A DNA stretch of 64,000 nt from contig NZ_KB849558.1 of assembly GCF_000368585.1 (NCBI RefSeq), positions 1,493,485 to 1,557,484 of the forward strand, given 5' to 3'. The translations under genes were made by a program, and so were the position numbers. This stretch comes from Acinetobacter venetianus RAG-1 = CIP 110063 (GTDB lineage: Bacteria; Pseudomonadota; Gammaproteobacteria; Pseudomonadales; Moraxellaceae). A model generated the notes under the pieces. That model ran no database searches and had not been told where the DNA came from. It saw only the letters and a program-made list of their open reading frames with translations. Shown here one piece after another: positions 38,806 through 47,656 of this stretch. Numbering within the stretch: position 1 is the first letter of the stretch; every line of letters begins with the position of its first letter.

Positions 38806-40161
38806 ATGTCTCAAACAATCACACTTTATGTTGATGGCGCATGTAAAGGCAATCCCGGATTAGGTGGTTGGGGTGCGTATATCATTACCGAACAGGGTGA
38901 ACATAAAATTTGTGGTGGTGAACCTGAGACAACCAACAATCGTATGGAACTCACTGCGGCAATCGAGGGTGTTTCATTTTGTCCAACAGATGCTCATCTG
39001 ATTATTTGGACTGACTCCAACTATGTGAAACAAGGGATTACTGAATGGATTCATGGTTGGAAAAAGAAAAACTGGAAAGATGTTAAAAACCCAGACTTAT
39101 GGCAAAAACTAGATGCAGTTTGTGCCAATCGAAATATTGAATGGAATTGGATCAAAGGTCACGCTGGTCATGCGGGCAATGAAATGGCTGACCAACTGGC
39201 AAATCAAGGTGCTGAACAAACGGCTCAACAAATGAAAATGACAACACAGGCTAACGCTGATACAAAAAAGCCTGAATCAGACTGGTTACTCAATGATCCT
39301 TTTGGTCTGGATATGAGAACTGAATCTGAAGAAATCGAGGAAGAGCTAGAAGACGTGATCGCTGAAGAATCCAATGATGATGTGTCAGAAGAAATAACCG
39401 AAAAAGAAATATCAGCGAGCAAATCACACCCTCATGTGGTGATAACTGAAGCAAAACTTAATCTGCAGGGTCCTCGCCAACTAATTCTAGATACCGAAAC
39501 CACTGGTTTTTATTATCAAGATAGTGATCGAATCATTGAAGTTGGTGCGATTGAGATGATCAATCGCAAACTAACAGGTAGCTCGATCCATATCTATATC
39601 AACCCAGAAAAACCTGTTGGCGATTCTGTCGATGTCCACGGTATTACAGATGAATTTCTAGTTGATAAACCCAAATATGCTGAAATCGCAGATACACTTT
39701 TCGCATATTTAAAAGGCGCTGAAATCATTGCACACAACGCAACTTTCGATATGAACTTCTTAGACATGGAGTTTAAACGTGTAGGTCTGCCTTTACTGTC
39801 AGATGTCTGTGACGTTACTGATACCCTAGCCCTTGCAAAAAACAAACACCCCGGACAGAAAAACTCATTAGATGCGCTGGTGCGTCGTTATGAGATTCCT
39901 GCACGAGATCGTACTTTCCATGGTGCGTTACTCGATGCTGAAATTTTGGCAGATGTTTACCTTGCAATGACAGGTGGGCAGGTTTCTTTTGATATGGACG
40001 CACTGTCTGAATCAGAGGAAGGTCAAAACAAAACCTCACGCCAAAGAATCGAAGTCGATTTACCAGTGATTTATCCGAATGACGATGAAATCAACCAACA
40101 TGAGACGTGGGTCAAACAATTCGAAGAAAAACATGGAAAGCCTTGCTTTTTTGCAAAATAA
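38806..40161 (+). CDS. rnhA-dnaQ: Fusion of ribonuclease HI and DNA polymerase III epsilon subunit
   Basis: 451 residues from ATG 38806 (21 codons of the longer frame removed). Residues 1-140 are RNase HI with Asp10 (YVDGAC), Glu48 (NNRMELTA), Asp70 (WTDSNYV), His119 (GHAGHAGNE) and Asp129, all catalytic positions present. A 60-residue acidic linker follows (TESEEIEEELEDVIAEE). Residues 223-390 are the DnaQ exonuclease: Asp229/Glu231 (DTETTG), Asp315 (HNATFDMNF), His372/Asp377. QVSFDM after residue 391 is where E. coli epsilon has its clamp-binding QTSMAF, and a C-terminal alpha-binding-like tail remains. So RNA-DNA hybrid cleavage and replicative proofreading are in one polypeptide. The two genes are divergent neighbours in E. 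coli. Confidence 0.95.
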   Translation: MSQTITLYVDGACKGNPGLGGWGAYIITEQGEHKICGGEPETTNNRMELTAAIEGVSFCPTDAHLIIWTDSNYVKQGITEWIHGWKKKNWKDVKNPDLWQKLDAVCANRNIEWNWIKGHAGHAGNEMADQLANQGAEQTAQQMKMTTQANADTKKPESDWLLNDPFGLDMRTESEEIEEELEDVIAEESNDDVSEEITEKEISASKSHPHVVITEAKLNLQGPRQLILDTETTGFYYQDSDRIIEVGAIEMINRKLTGSSIHIYINPEKPVGDSVDVHGITDEFLVDKPKYAEIADTLFAYLKGAEIIAHNATFDMNFLDMEFKRVGLPLLSDVCDVTDTLALAKNKHPGQKNSLDALVRRYEIPARDRTFHGALLDAEILADVYLAMTGGQVSFDMDALSESEEGQNKTSRQRIEVDLPVIYPNDDEINQHETWVKQFEEKHGKPCFFAK

Positions 40162-40232
40162 ATTTCCCAATCCATGTGTTTTTTTGTATCTCAAGTTTTA
40201 AAACTTACGTTATATTAACTATTAAAGATTTA

Positions 40233-40254
40233 AGCCTCCTCTAATTAGGCGGCT
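40233..40254 (+). other. Leader hairpin before fimL
   Basis: AGCC-t-CCT-ctaatt-AGG-c-GGCT forms a small stem-loop 35 bp before the fimL start. No T-run follows, so it is not a standard terminator. It may mark the 5' leader. Confidence 0.35.
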
Positions 40255-40288
40255 CATGGATATAACAACTTAGGAAGGTGTAGGTCAC

Positions 40289-41935
40289 ATGTCTTACCAA
40301 ACCTCGATTCACTTCGACCCAACGGCATTACTAATAATAAAAAATGAGATCGACAACTCGATTAAATTAGTAGAGACAGCAGTTAATACGCTTGCCGAAG
40401 AACAAGCCCTCCCTTTTGGTATTGATGATGCACTCAATCAATTCGAGCAATGTACACAAGTTCTTGCATTGATTGATATGCCACATCTCTCGCAAATTAC
40501 CCAATACTCAGCTGAGCTCATGAGAAAAATCATGGCTCAACCAGAGCAAATTAATACAGGTGATGTTGTTGCTTTAAGTGAAGGCACAACAATGTTAAAG
40601 CGTTACATTGAGTTTATTTGTCTCCGTGAAGTTAAAGTTCCACAATTCTTACTCGATACGCTGAACCGCTTAGAAAAAGCCTTGGGCAAACCAATTACAC
40701 AAGAAGGTCAAAGCATCCAACCATTACTGGACTGCATCACACCGAACTTCAATCTGCCTCAAGCTCCAAGCCTTGAGCAATCACAATACATTCACCAACT
40801 CTACAAACTATGTTTGAATAAGTTGATCAAACAAGCTGAATCACCTTTAGATTTACAAGGTATTAAACTGGTTGCAGTGTACATGGCAGGTCTGGCGGCT
40901 GATTTACCTAGCCAACAATATTGGCAACTTGTCAGCGTTGGTCTAGGTCATATTGAAGATTTATTAATTACTGAAGCACGTCTGCGCACTTTAATTAAAA
41001 TTGAAACCAATATTGGTCAATTCTTGGCTCAGCCTACGGCATTCCAAAGTAACCTTGTTGATCTTGCAGACATTCTAAGTATTTGTATCAGCCAAGAAGA
41101 TGATTTATCACAACATATTCGTGAACAGTTGAATATCGGCGATGAATTATTAAGCGATACGCAACTACAAGTTTTGAGTCGCCATCTATATGGTCCTGAT
41201 TACGAAACTATTCATACAATTAGCCAGCTAATGACCAATGAAATGGCTCAAATTCGTAATGAAATTGAATACAATCACCAAAACATGTCAGCGGAGAAAA
41301 CACAGGAATTACAAGAAAAGCTCAAGCAGCTTTCAAATGTGTTCAAAGTGCTCAACCTGAATGAAGCAGCGAATGAACTCACTCAACAAGCAGAAAAGTT
41401 AAGTCAGCCAAATACGCTTACTGATGCAACCTCTGTTCAACAATTGATGAATAGTATTCTTGCTTCAATGAACTCTATTGGTATTTTAGAGCGCAACTAC
41501 ACCTCTAGCCGTTTACAGCTACGTGTAAATAATATGCAGATTTCTCTAGATCGACTAGATGAAGCACATAAAGCACTATTAACTGAAACGAAGACGTTGA
41601 TTGAAACATTAACCCAAACTCTCAGTTTATACGTTCAAGATCCAGCAGCGCATAGCTTAGAAGCACTGCCAGAATATTTTAATCAATTGGCTGGTGCTGC
41701 GTTATTCTTAGGTAGTTCTGCCCAACAGACTGCATTATTAGGTGCTGCACATTTTGCTCAATACCGTCTTTCACAAAATGAAGGATTCGATGCTGAGCAA
41801 ATCAATTGTATGCTAAATGTTGTTGCTGGCTTAGATTTACTCGTTGATAACTTGAAGAACAAGCAACCAGTATTGCAATCTATGTTTGATGTGGCATTAT
41901 CAAACAGTCAACAATTACAAAGCGTAGCGGCATAA
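40289..41935 (+). CDS. fimL: FimL-like protein (ChpA N-terminal homologue)
   Basis: 548 residues, entirely helical, no signal peptide or membrane segment. The helical architecture fits FimL, which resembles the N-terminus of the chemotaxis-like kinase ChpA but lacks the phosphorylatable His; I see no Hpt His motif. In Pseudomonas aeruginosa FimL acts with FimV/PilG and adenylate cyclase in twitching motility. The call rests mainly on gene order: mltD, rnhA/dnaQ, fimL, nudC, the same as in P. aeruginosa as I recall it, and similar length. It overlaps nudC as TAATG. Confidence 0.72.
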   Translation: MSYQTSIHFDPTALLIIKNEIDNSIKLVETAVNTLAEEQALPFGIDDALNQFEQCTQVLALIDMPHLSQITQYSAELMRKIMAQPEQINTGDVVALSEGTTMLKRYIEFICLREVKVPQFLLDTLNRLEKALGKPITQEGQSIQPLLDCITPNFNLPQAPSLEQSQYIHQLYKLCLNKLIKQAESPLDLQGIKLVAVYMAGLAADLPSQQYWQLVSVGLGHIEDLLITEARLRTLIKIETNIGQFLAQPTAFQSNLVDLADILSICISQEDDLSQHIREQLNIGDELLSDTQLQVLSRHLYGPDYETIHTISQLMTNEMAQIRNEIEYNHQNMSAEKTQELQEKLKQLSNVFKVLNLNEAANELTQQAEKLSQPNTLTDATSVQQLMNSILASMNSIGILERNYTSSRLQLRVNNMQISLDRLDEAHKALLTETKTLIETLTQTLSLYVQDPAAHSLEALPEYFNQLAGAALFLGSSAQQTALLGAAHFAQYRLSQNEGFDAEQINCMLNVVAGLDLLVDNLKNKQPVLQSMFDVALSNSQQLQSVAA

Positions 41936-42687
41936 TGACTCAACTATCACTTGCTTATATTTTTCAACATCAAAAACTGTTAGTAGACGAAAAATTTCAA
42001 CTACCACAAGTCGAAAAAATAGCAAGTGACCTTCCTATACATCATAGCGATCAAGTGATTGCTCGTGATTTGCTAGAAGATGAAATCATTCCTGATGGGT
42101 ATCAACTCGTACCCATCCGCGAACTGATTCAAACATGGTCAAATACAGAGTTTTTACAAGCGAGCCGAGCCATTCAATTACTTGAATGGCGCCGCAATCA
42201 TAAATTCTGTAGCCATTGTGGTCATGCTACTGAAATCCACCCGCGTGAATATGCCATGATCTGCCCTGCTTGTGCATATCATCAATATCCGCGTGTACAG
42301 CCTTGCATTATTACGATCATTACCAAAGGCGATGATGAAATCTTGCTGGCTAAGTCTGCACACAACAAAAGCAATATGTACGGCTTAATTGCTGGATTTG
42401 TAGAAGTAGGTGAAACTTTAGAAGAAGCAGTGCAACGCGAAGCATTCGAAGAGGTTGGATTAAAACTCAAAAATGTTCGCTATCTATCAAGCCAACCTTG
42501 GCCTTTTCCAAGCAATTTAATGATCGCCTTTCATGCTGAATATGAATCTGGAGATATTGAATTGCAACTTGAAGAAATTAGCGATGCACAATTCTTTAAA
42601 ATTGATCAATTACCAGAAATTCCATTCAAAGGCAGTATCGCACATGCCATGATTACGCAAATGGTAGAAAATAAAAAAGCATCTTAA
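41935..42687 (+). CDS. nudC: NADH pyrophosphatase / NAD-RNA decapping hydrolase
   Basis: 250 residues. The zinc ribbon has Cys92, Cys95, Cys110 and Cys113 (CSHCGH...CPACAY). The Nudix box is GFVEVGETLEEAVQREAFEEVG (154-175; x23 pattern complete). The NADH-specific SQPWPFPSN motif is at 186-194. It hydrolyses NADH to NMNH and AMP and removes NAD caps from RNA 5' ends. Translationally coupled to fimL (TAATG); its stop lies inside the terminator stem. Confidence 0.95.
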   Translation: MTQLSLAYIFQHQKLLVDEKFQLPQVEKIASDLPIHHSDQVIARDLLEDEIIPDGYQLVPIRELIQTWSNTEFLQASRAIQLLEWRRNHKFCSHCGHATEIHPREYAMICPACAYHQYPRVQPCIITIITKGDDEILLAKSAHNKSNMYGLIAGFVEVGETLEEAVQREAFEEVGLKLKNVRYLSSQPWPFPSNLMIAFHAEYESGDIELQLEEISDAQFFKIDQLPEIPFKGSIAHAMITQMVENKKAS

Positions 42688-42704
42688 ATAAGATGCTTTT
42701 TTTT
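42673..42704. terminator. Bidirectional terminator after nudC
   Basis: AAAAAAGCATCTT-AAAT-AAGATGCTTTTTTTT; overlaps the last codons of nudC and ends 3 bp before the converging esterase stop. Confidence 0.9.
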
Positions 42705-42707
42705 AAT

Positions 42708-43580
42708 CTAATCTTCTAATGCTTCTTCTAAAAAATGCAGAATAGTGCGCTTCGTTTTAAAGTAGTGACTTACAAAACTCGCCAAGGTCGCAACAATAGT
42801 GATATGTCCTGTTTTTGGAATCACCATGACATGACTATGATTACCCTTTTCTCTTAATGCTTTATCAAGATCAAAACTATTGTGATTACCCACCAACTGA
42901 TCATTTTCAGCCATTAATAAATAATGCTTAATCTTATTCGGATTTACAAAATAATATGGCATCACTTGCTGATAAGGAATGTGTTGATCAAATGCATGTT
43001 CAGAAAGTGGATCATCTTTATAATCAAAGTGATAAGGCCCAGCTAAGCCAACGATTGCCTTAATATTATCTGTATATTTAAATGGCTGAGATTTTGCTGA
43101 ATACACAACCGACATGACATTAAAAGCACCTGCCGAATGCCCCATCAAGATAATATTCTCAGTCGAAATATTAAGCTTTTTCTGATTTTGATTTAAATAA
43201 TGTATCGCTTGGGATAAATCATCAATGAATGCAGGAAAAATATTTTCTGGTGCAAGTTGATAATTAATGACAGCAACATCAAAGCCTTCACGAGCGAATG
43301 ACTCCCCAATAAACAAATAGTCTCTTTTATTGCCATGTTGCCATGAACCACCATGTACAAAAATAATCAGTGGTCTTTGCTTCTTCGGGTTCTTAGTACG
43401 ATAAAGATCAAGACGATTTCTTGCTTTTAATCCATATGCAAGATGCTCTTCCTTTTCATAAGTATCTTTGGGTGTCAGATAATTGATTGAATAACTTGCT
43501 AAATCATACAGGCGAAATTCCTGATAGAAATTTTTCGCCCGTATAACATTTTCTTGTACTTGTTGAATAAGTTGCTTCAT
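42708..43580 (-). CDS. Alpha/beta hydrolase, esterase-like
   Basis: 290 residues, no signal peptide. HGGSW (oxyanion-hole motif, about residue 76), then GHSAGA with the nucleophile Ser, and HITIV near the end as the His candidate. It belongs to the BD-FAE/HSL-like esterases. Substrate unknown. It lies 3 bp after the dolP stop, same strand, so probably one operon. Confidence 0.8.
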   Translation of the reverse strand: MKQLIQQVQENVIRAKNFYQEFRLYDLASYSINYLTPKDTYEKEEHLAYGLKARNRLDLYRTKNPKKQRPLIIFVHGGSWQHGNKRDYLFIGESFAREGFDVAVINYQLAPENIFPAFIDDLSQAIHYLNQNQKKLNISTENIILMGHSAGAFNVMSVVYSAKSQPFKYTDNIKAIVGLAGPYHFDYKDDPLSEHAFDQHIPYQQVMPYYFVNPNKIKHYLLMAENDQLVGNHNSFDLDKALREKGNHSHVMVIPKTGHITIVATLASFVSHYFKTKRTILHFLEEALED

Positions 43581-43583
43581 AAA

Positions 43584-44294
43584 TTAAGGTGTGGTCGGAG
43601 TAATAGTCGCAGGTTCAGCCTGATCAGGATCAATCGCAACTGGAGTCTCAACTAAAGGTTGTGTCGATGCAGTTCCCACCATAGGTGTTGCAGCTGTCGA
43701 ACTCGCCATAGTTCCAGAAGACTGATCAATGTTATCAATCAGTGTAACAATTTTACTCACATTACCAACTTTTTGTAAGACATCATCTAAATCTCTTATT
43801 TCAGCAGTATTTAGACGACCCATCACATAAAGCACGCCATTTTCAGTATGAACAAGCACTTTACTATCAGAAACAACGGGTGCTTTCATCAACAAACCGC
43901 GGGTATTCGCAGTCACTGTTGCATCTTGCATAATCGTGTTATAGCCAACTTTGTCGCCAACAGTGATGTAGTTATGGACTGCTTTGACATCACTCATCGC
44001 ACGAACGTTATCTTCAGCTAACTGTTTTAAGTACGGATCAGGCACCTGACCTGTCAGCAACACATTGCTATGGAAACTTTCGATATTGATTCGAGATTGT
44101 TTAAAACGATGATCTAATTTATACAAATTAATGTTCGCAGTACGCTTAATCGAAGAGTCAATAAAAACCTGCCCTAAACTACGCTCTCCGCTGTTGGTTC
44201 CCACAGGAGAAGTCCCTGTACCACCTGAAATAAAACTCGCACATCCCGATAAACTTGCAGCGCAAAGTAACGTAATCGTTAAACGTTTCAACAC
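43584..44294 (-). CDS. dolP: Outer-membrane lipoprotein with two BON domains
   Basis: 236 residues from GTG at 44292-44294, nine bases after GGGAG; a TTG at 44291 is nearly equivalent. Signal VLKRLTITLLCAASLSGC with lipobox LSGC. Two BON domains (about 60-125 and 130-200): INIESFHSNVLLTGQVPD and KVLVHTENGVLYVMGRL. DolP/YraP maintains outer-membrane integrity and supports BAM. The last 40 residues form a Thr/Pro/Ala/Val-rich tail not found in E. coli DolP. In the order yraN, dolP it matches the E. coli yraM-yraN-diaA-yraP locus, without diaA. Confidence 0.88.
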   Translation of the reverse strand: MLKRLTITLLCAASLSGCASFISGGTGTSPVGTNSGERSLGQVFIDSSIKRTANINLYKLDHRFKQSRINIESFHSNVLLTGQVPDPYLKQLAEDNVRAMSDVKAVHNYITVGDKVGYNTIMQDATVTANTRGLLMKAPVVSDSKVLVHTENGVLYVMGRLNTAEIRDLDDVLQKVGNVSKIVTLIDNIDQSSGTMASSTAATPMVGTASTQPLVETPVAIDPDQAEPATITPTTP

Positions 44295-44352
44295 TTGGCA
44301 AGACTCCCTATCTACAAACTTGTTCAATCTTGGGCATTTATCTTAAAAAAGT

Positions 44353-44769
44353 TCAGATATTGACTTCATCTAAAGTAAACGCATGTTCAATCCATTGCTG
44401 ATCATACTTCAATTTTGAAAAGTCTGGTTGTACTGTTTTTGCAATTTTCTGTGGAAAATCAAAACAAATCACATCAAAACGGCAATCAAAATCATAATAA
44501 TCAGGGTTTTCTTGTAAAAAGAGTTGTGCTGTTTTTATGATTTTACGTCTCTGAGAAGACGTTATCACCTCGCATGCCGCTGCATAACTTCCTGCTGACC
44601 TTGCCTTTACCTCAACAAAGATCAGTTCATTTTGTCGTTTTACAATTAAGTCAATTTCACCATATCGGGAATGATAATTTCGACTTATATATTCACATTG
44701 ATGTGTTTGTAAAAAAGTCAGGGCACATTGTTCCGCCCATTGCCCTAGCTCGTTTTTCTTTTTCTGCAT
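44353..44769 (-). CDS. yraN: UPF0102 protein YraN
   Basis: 138 residues. A nuclease-like UPF0102 core: [40 protein letters not shown] (the Asp...Glu-x-Lys of PD-(D/E)XK folds), and [11 protein letters not shown]. Function unknown. Next to lpoA as in most gammaproteobacteria. Confidence 0.9.
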   Translation of the reverse strand: MQKKKNELGQWAEQCALTFLQTHQCEYISRNYHSRYGEIDLIVKRQNELIFVEVKARSAGSYAAACEVITSSQRRKIIKTAQLFLQENPDYYDFDCRFDVICFDFPQKIAKTVQPDFSKLKYDQQWIEHAFTLDEVNI

Positions 44770-44775
44770 GAGGTT

Positions 44776-45717
44776 TTAACTTAGTTTGAGAGTCTGAATA
44801 CCATTTTTCTGCTGTTGATAACATGCTGGCTGACGGCGTATTTTAGTATTGTTGATTTCTATTAGCCCTGTGCGACCTGAAAATGAAAAATGCTCATCAT
44901 CTGAATGATTAAGGAATTGTTCCGTAATCGTCCACGCATCTCCACCAAATGCCAGTAGGCGCTGGAATGCCATATTTTCTGGTTGCTCTTTATATGCCTC
45001 GATCAAATCGGCCCATTGTCCATTATACAACGCTGGCGTATCGCAAAAACTCAAACCTAACGGGATTGACCGTCCTTGTTCAATGCTAATCGGGGTCGCG
45101 TAAATATTTCGCTCGGGTAATTGCCCTAACTGCTCTATCCAATTGTGATTGCCTAATAGCAGCAAACCTTCTTTTCTAGATAATTTTTTAGGTTGTTCAT
45201 TGATAAACTCAATACCATCACCGAACTCTGTCATCAATGCCATCATAAAAAGTTCAGTTGCAGACTCTAAACCAGACTGACGTAAAACATATAATTTCTT
45301 AATTTTATCTTTCTTGAGCAATCGATTGAGCGTAGCCGCATCATCCTGTTTGGCTAAACTAAATTGCCACATATGATTAGCTTCTTTGTTAACATCATTG
45401 AGCGCCAAAACAGGAACTTTAGGACTCAATTCCATCATTTGTTCAATATGCGGTCTAGCCAATGGTCCAACAATTAATTTTGTCTTATTGTTTGTTTTTT
45501 TCTTGATAATGCTATCCATACTATTGGTTGTGGAATCAACAAAAATCAGCTTTTCTTTGCTACCAGATGCTGTATAAGCGCTCAAGAAACCACGTTTGAT
45601 GCTGTCACCAGCTCGCGCCATTGCACCAGATTCGGGTAGAATCACCAAGACGTCCGCATAAGCTGGACTGATAGATGCTGCTAAACACAGTAGCAACCAA
45701 TATTTTTTCAAGTACAT
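44776..45717 (-). CDS. lpoA: Short LpoA-like protein (periplasmic-binding-fold domain only)
   Basis: 313 residues, versus about 680 in E. coli LpoA. It starts with an ordinary Sec signal (MYLKKYWLLLCLAASISPAYA) with no lipobox Cys, and goes straight into the periplasmic-binding-protein-like domain (VLVILPESGAMARAGDSIKRGF), which matches the C-terminal domain of LpoA. The N-terminal TPR domain is absent. Gene order (rsmI divergent, yraN downstream) matches the E. coli lpoA locus, which supports orthology. LpoA activates PBP1a; whether this soluble short form does is unknown. Confidence 0.8.
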   Translation of the reverse strand: MYLKKYWLLLCLAASISPAYADVLVILPESGAMARAGDSIKRGFLSAYTASGSKEKLIFVDSTTNSMDSIIKKKTNNKTKLIVGPLARPHIEQMMELSPKVPVLALNDVNKEANHMWQFSLAKQDDAATLNRLLKKDKIKKLYVLRQSGLESATELFMMALMTEFGDGIEFINEQPKKLSRKEGLLLLGNHNWIEQLGQLPERNIYATPISIEQGRSIPLGLSFCDTPALYNGQWADLIEAYKEQPENMAFQRLLAFGGDAWTITEQFLNHSDDEHFSFSGRTGLIEINNTKIRRQPACYQQQKNGIQTLKLS

Positions 45718-45733
45718 TATGGAGTTACCTTAT

Positions 45734-46576
45734 ATGAGTGCTCAATTATTTGTTGTAGCAACCCCGATTGGGCACTTAGATGACATGACCTTTCGTGCAA
45801 TTGATATTTTAAAGTCGGTTTCGGTAGTTGCCGCAGAAGACACTCGTCAGTCTGCTCAATTATTTAAGCACTATAATATCTCAACTCCGTTAACAGCGTG
45901 TCATGATCACAACGAAAGTAACAAAATTGATCAACTTCTCCAAAAAATGCTAAATGGTGAAAATGTTGCATTAATTAGTGATGCGGGTACACCGCTTATC
46001 AGCGATCCCGGTTTTAAGTTAGTTCGCGCAGCACAACAACATGGGATTCGAGTGATTCCTGTACCAGGCGCATGTGCTGCAATTGCTGCGTTAAGTGCTG
46101 TAGGTTTACCAAGTGATCGTTTTAGCTTTGAAGGCTTTTTACCATCTAAAGCATCTCAACGTATTGGCCAACTTGAAAAATTAAAAGATGAAACTCAAAC
46201 GTTGATTTTCTACGAAGCACCGCATCGTATCTTGGCTTGTATTCAAGATATGGTTCAAGTCTTTGGTGAAGACCGTCCTGTTGGTTTTGCTCGTGAAATC
46301 ACAAAGACCTTTGAAACCATCAAAAAAATGACGCTAAAAGAGTTAGTAACTTTTATTGAAAATGATCACAATCAAGAAAAAGGTGAAATTGTAGTTGTGG
46401 TTGGTGGTGCATCTGCTGAAAAAGACTTGGAGCAAGATAAGTTGGATGAATTGTTAAAACGCTTATTGCAAGATTTATCAGTAAAAGCTGCGTCGCAATT
46501 GGCTGCTGATTTGACAGGTATTAAAAAGAAAGTGGCGTATCAGCGTGCTTTGGAATTAACGCAAAACGATAATTAA
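45734..46576 (+). CDS. rsmI: 16S rRNA C1402 2'-O-methyltransferase
   Basis: 280 residues from ATG 45734, with GGAG nine bases upstream. The SAM-binding tetrapyrrole-methylase fold: LFVVATPIGHLDDMTFRA, AAEDTRQSAQL, ISDAGTPLISDPG and VPGACAAIAALSAVGLPSDRF. It methylates C1402 in the ribosomal P site. Its start lies only 16 bp from the start of lpoA, so the two promoters overlap. Confidence 0.93.
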   Translation: MSAQLFVVATPIGHLDDMTFRAIDILKSVSVVAAEDTRQSAQLFKHYNISTPLTACHDHNESNKIDQLLQKMLNGENVALISDAGTPLISDPGFKLVRAAQQHGIRVIPVPGACAAIAALSAVGLPSDRFSFEGFLPSKASQRIGQLEKLKDETQTLIFYEAPHRILACIQDMVQVFGEDRPVGFAREITKTFETIKKMTLKELVTFIENDHNQEKGEIVVVVGGASAEKDLEQDKLDELLKRLLQDLSVKAASQLAADLTGIKKKVAYQRALELTQNDN

Positions 46577-46598
46577 AACACCATAAGAGACTCTTTAA

Positions 46599-46972
46599 AT
46601 GGCAATAGAGTTTCCTCCAACCTTAGGCCCACACGAAGGTAGAGAACTTGAGTTACTACTTTCGAGTGAAAAGCCTATTGCCCTTTTTTATGAGGAAGTC
46701 CCAGATAAGCTCTTATTCCATTTAACTTCAGGCAATTTAAAAAAAATACTAAGACTTTTCCTATACAGCATGTTAATCAAACTATAACGCTTCGTTTAAT
46801 TTATAAGAATGCTCCAAAATCTCATCTTAATGAATTGCTATCGATACTAGAGCAGTCTTTACTACAAAAAGGTTTTCAACCCACAATCGAACGCAGAATC
46901 GGTCAGTTATTGGGTTATAGAAAAATTGATATTGAATACTACCTAAATCATATCGCACGGAGACTCCAGTAA
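46599..46972 (+). pseudogene. Conserved hypothetical gene broken by a frameshift in poly-A
   Basis: The first frame gives 62 residues (MAIEFPPTLGPHEGRELELL...) and stops at 46787. A second frame continues from the same place as NTKTFPIQHVNQTITLRLIY to a stop at 46970-46972 with QKGFQPTIERRIGQLLGYRK inside. The junction is a run of eight A (46739-46746). One extra A (nine) restores a single 124-residue protein; six would also do. No similarity to a known family was recognised. A single-base slip, phase variation or sequencing error are possible. It follows rsmI by 22 bp. Confidence 0.6.
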
Positions 46973-46986
46973 TTTTTTCAACGTTG

Positions 46987-47628
46987 CTAAGCTTTTGACA
47001 CAAGCTTACTTTGATCAATTTTTCTTTCAGCTCTCGCCTGTTTAATCACACTCAAACCTGAAGAAACACCCAAATAAGCAATAATAAAAGCAACCAATAA
47101 ATCAGGGAACATTGTTCCAGTACCAAACACGCCAACGGCAGCAATAATGACTGCAATATTCGCAATCGCATCATTACGACTGCATAGCCACACCGAACGC
47201 ATGTTTGAATCACCATCACGGAAAGCATAAAGCAACAATGCCACGCTGACATTTACAATCAATGCAAGAACTCCAATAGCTCCCATCAACATCGGTTCAG
47301 GTGTTAAACCTAACCACCATGACCAGATCACTTTTGCAATCACAAACACACCAAATGCGGTCATGGTAATTCCTTTTAGCAAAGCTGCTGTTGCTCTCCA
47401 ATACAGCGTCATCGACAAAACAGCCAAAGAAATAGCATAGTTGGCTGCATCCCCAGCAAAATCGAGTGCATCTGCCCATAAGGATACTGACCGTGCATGA
47501 GATCCCCCGATCATTTCCACAAAGAACATTGCTGCATTAAGAACCAAAGCAATCCACAATGCCTTTCTAAATTTTGGACTAATCTTTTGTGTTGGTGCAG
47601 TCGTTGTATTACATCCGCATCCCGCCAT
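46987..47628 (-). CDS. Cation diffusion facilitator (CzcD-like metal exporter)
   Basis: 213 residues from the ATG at 47626-47628. The frame extends upstream, but the MerR-type promoter there (-10 at 47657-47662) overlaps the next possible ATG, so translation must begin downstream of it. The protein starts MAGCGCNTTTAP and has about five or six membrane segments. CDF metal-site motifs: DALDFAGDAANY in TM2 and CSRNDAIANIAV in TM5. Metal specificity not readable; zinc, cadmium or cobalt are likely. No long C-terminal cytoplasmic domain. Divergent from its probable regulator. Confidence 0.85.
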   Translation of the reverse strand: MAGCGCNTTTAPTQKISPKFRKALWIALVLNAAMFFVEMIGGSHARSVSLWADALDFAGDAANYAISLAVLSMTLYWRATAALLKGITMTAFGVFVIAKVIWSWWLGLTPEPMLMGAIGVLALIVNVSVALLLYAFRDGDSNMRSVWLCSRNDAIANIAVIIAAVGVFGTGTMFPDLLVAFIIAYLGVSSGLSVIKQARAERKIDQSKLVSKA

Positions 47629-47656
47629 GACTTTTCTCACATTATCTTTTATAGTC

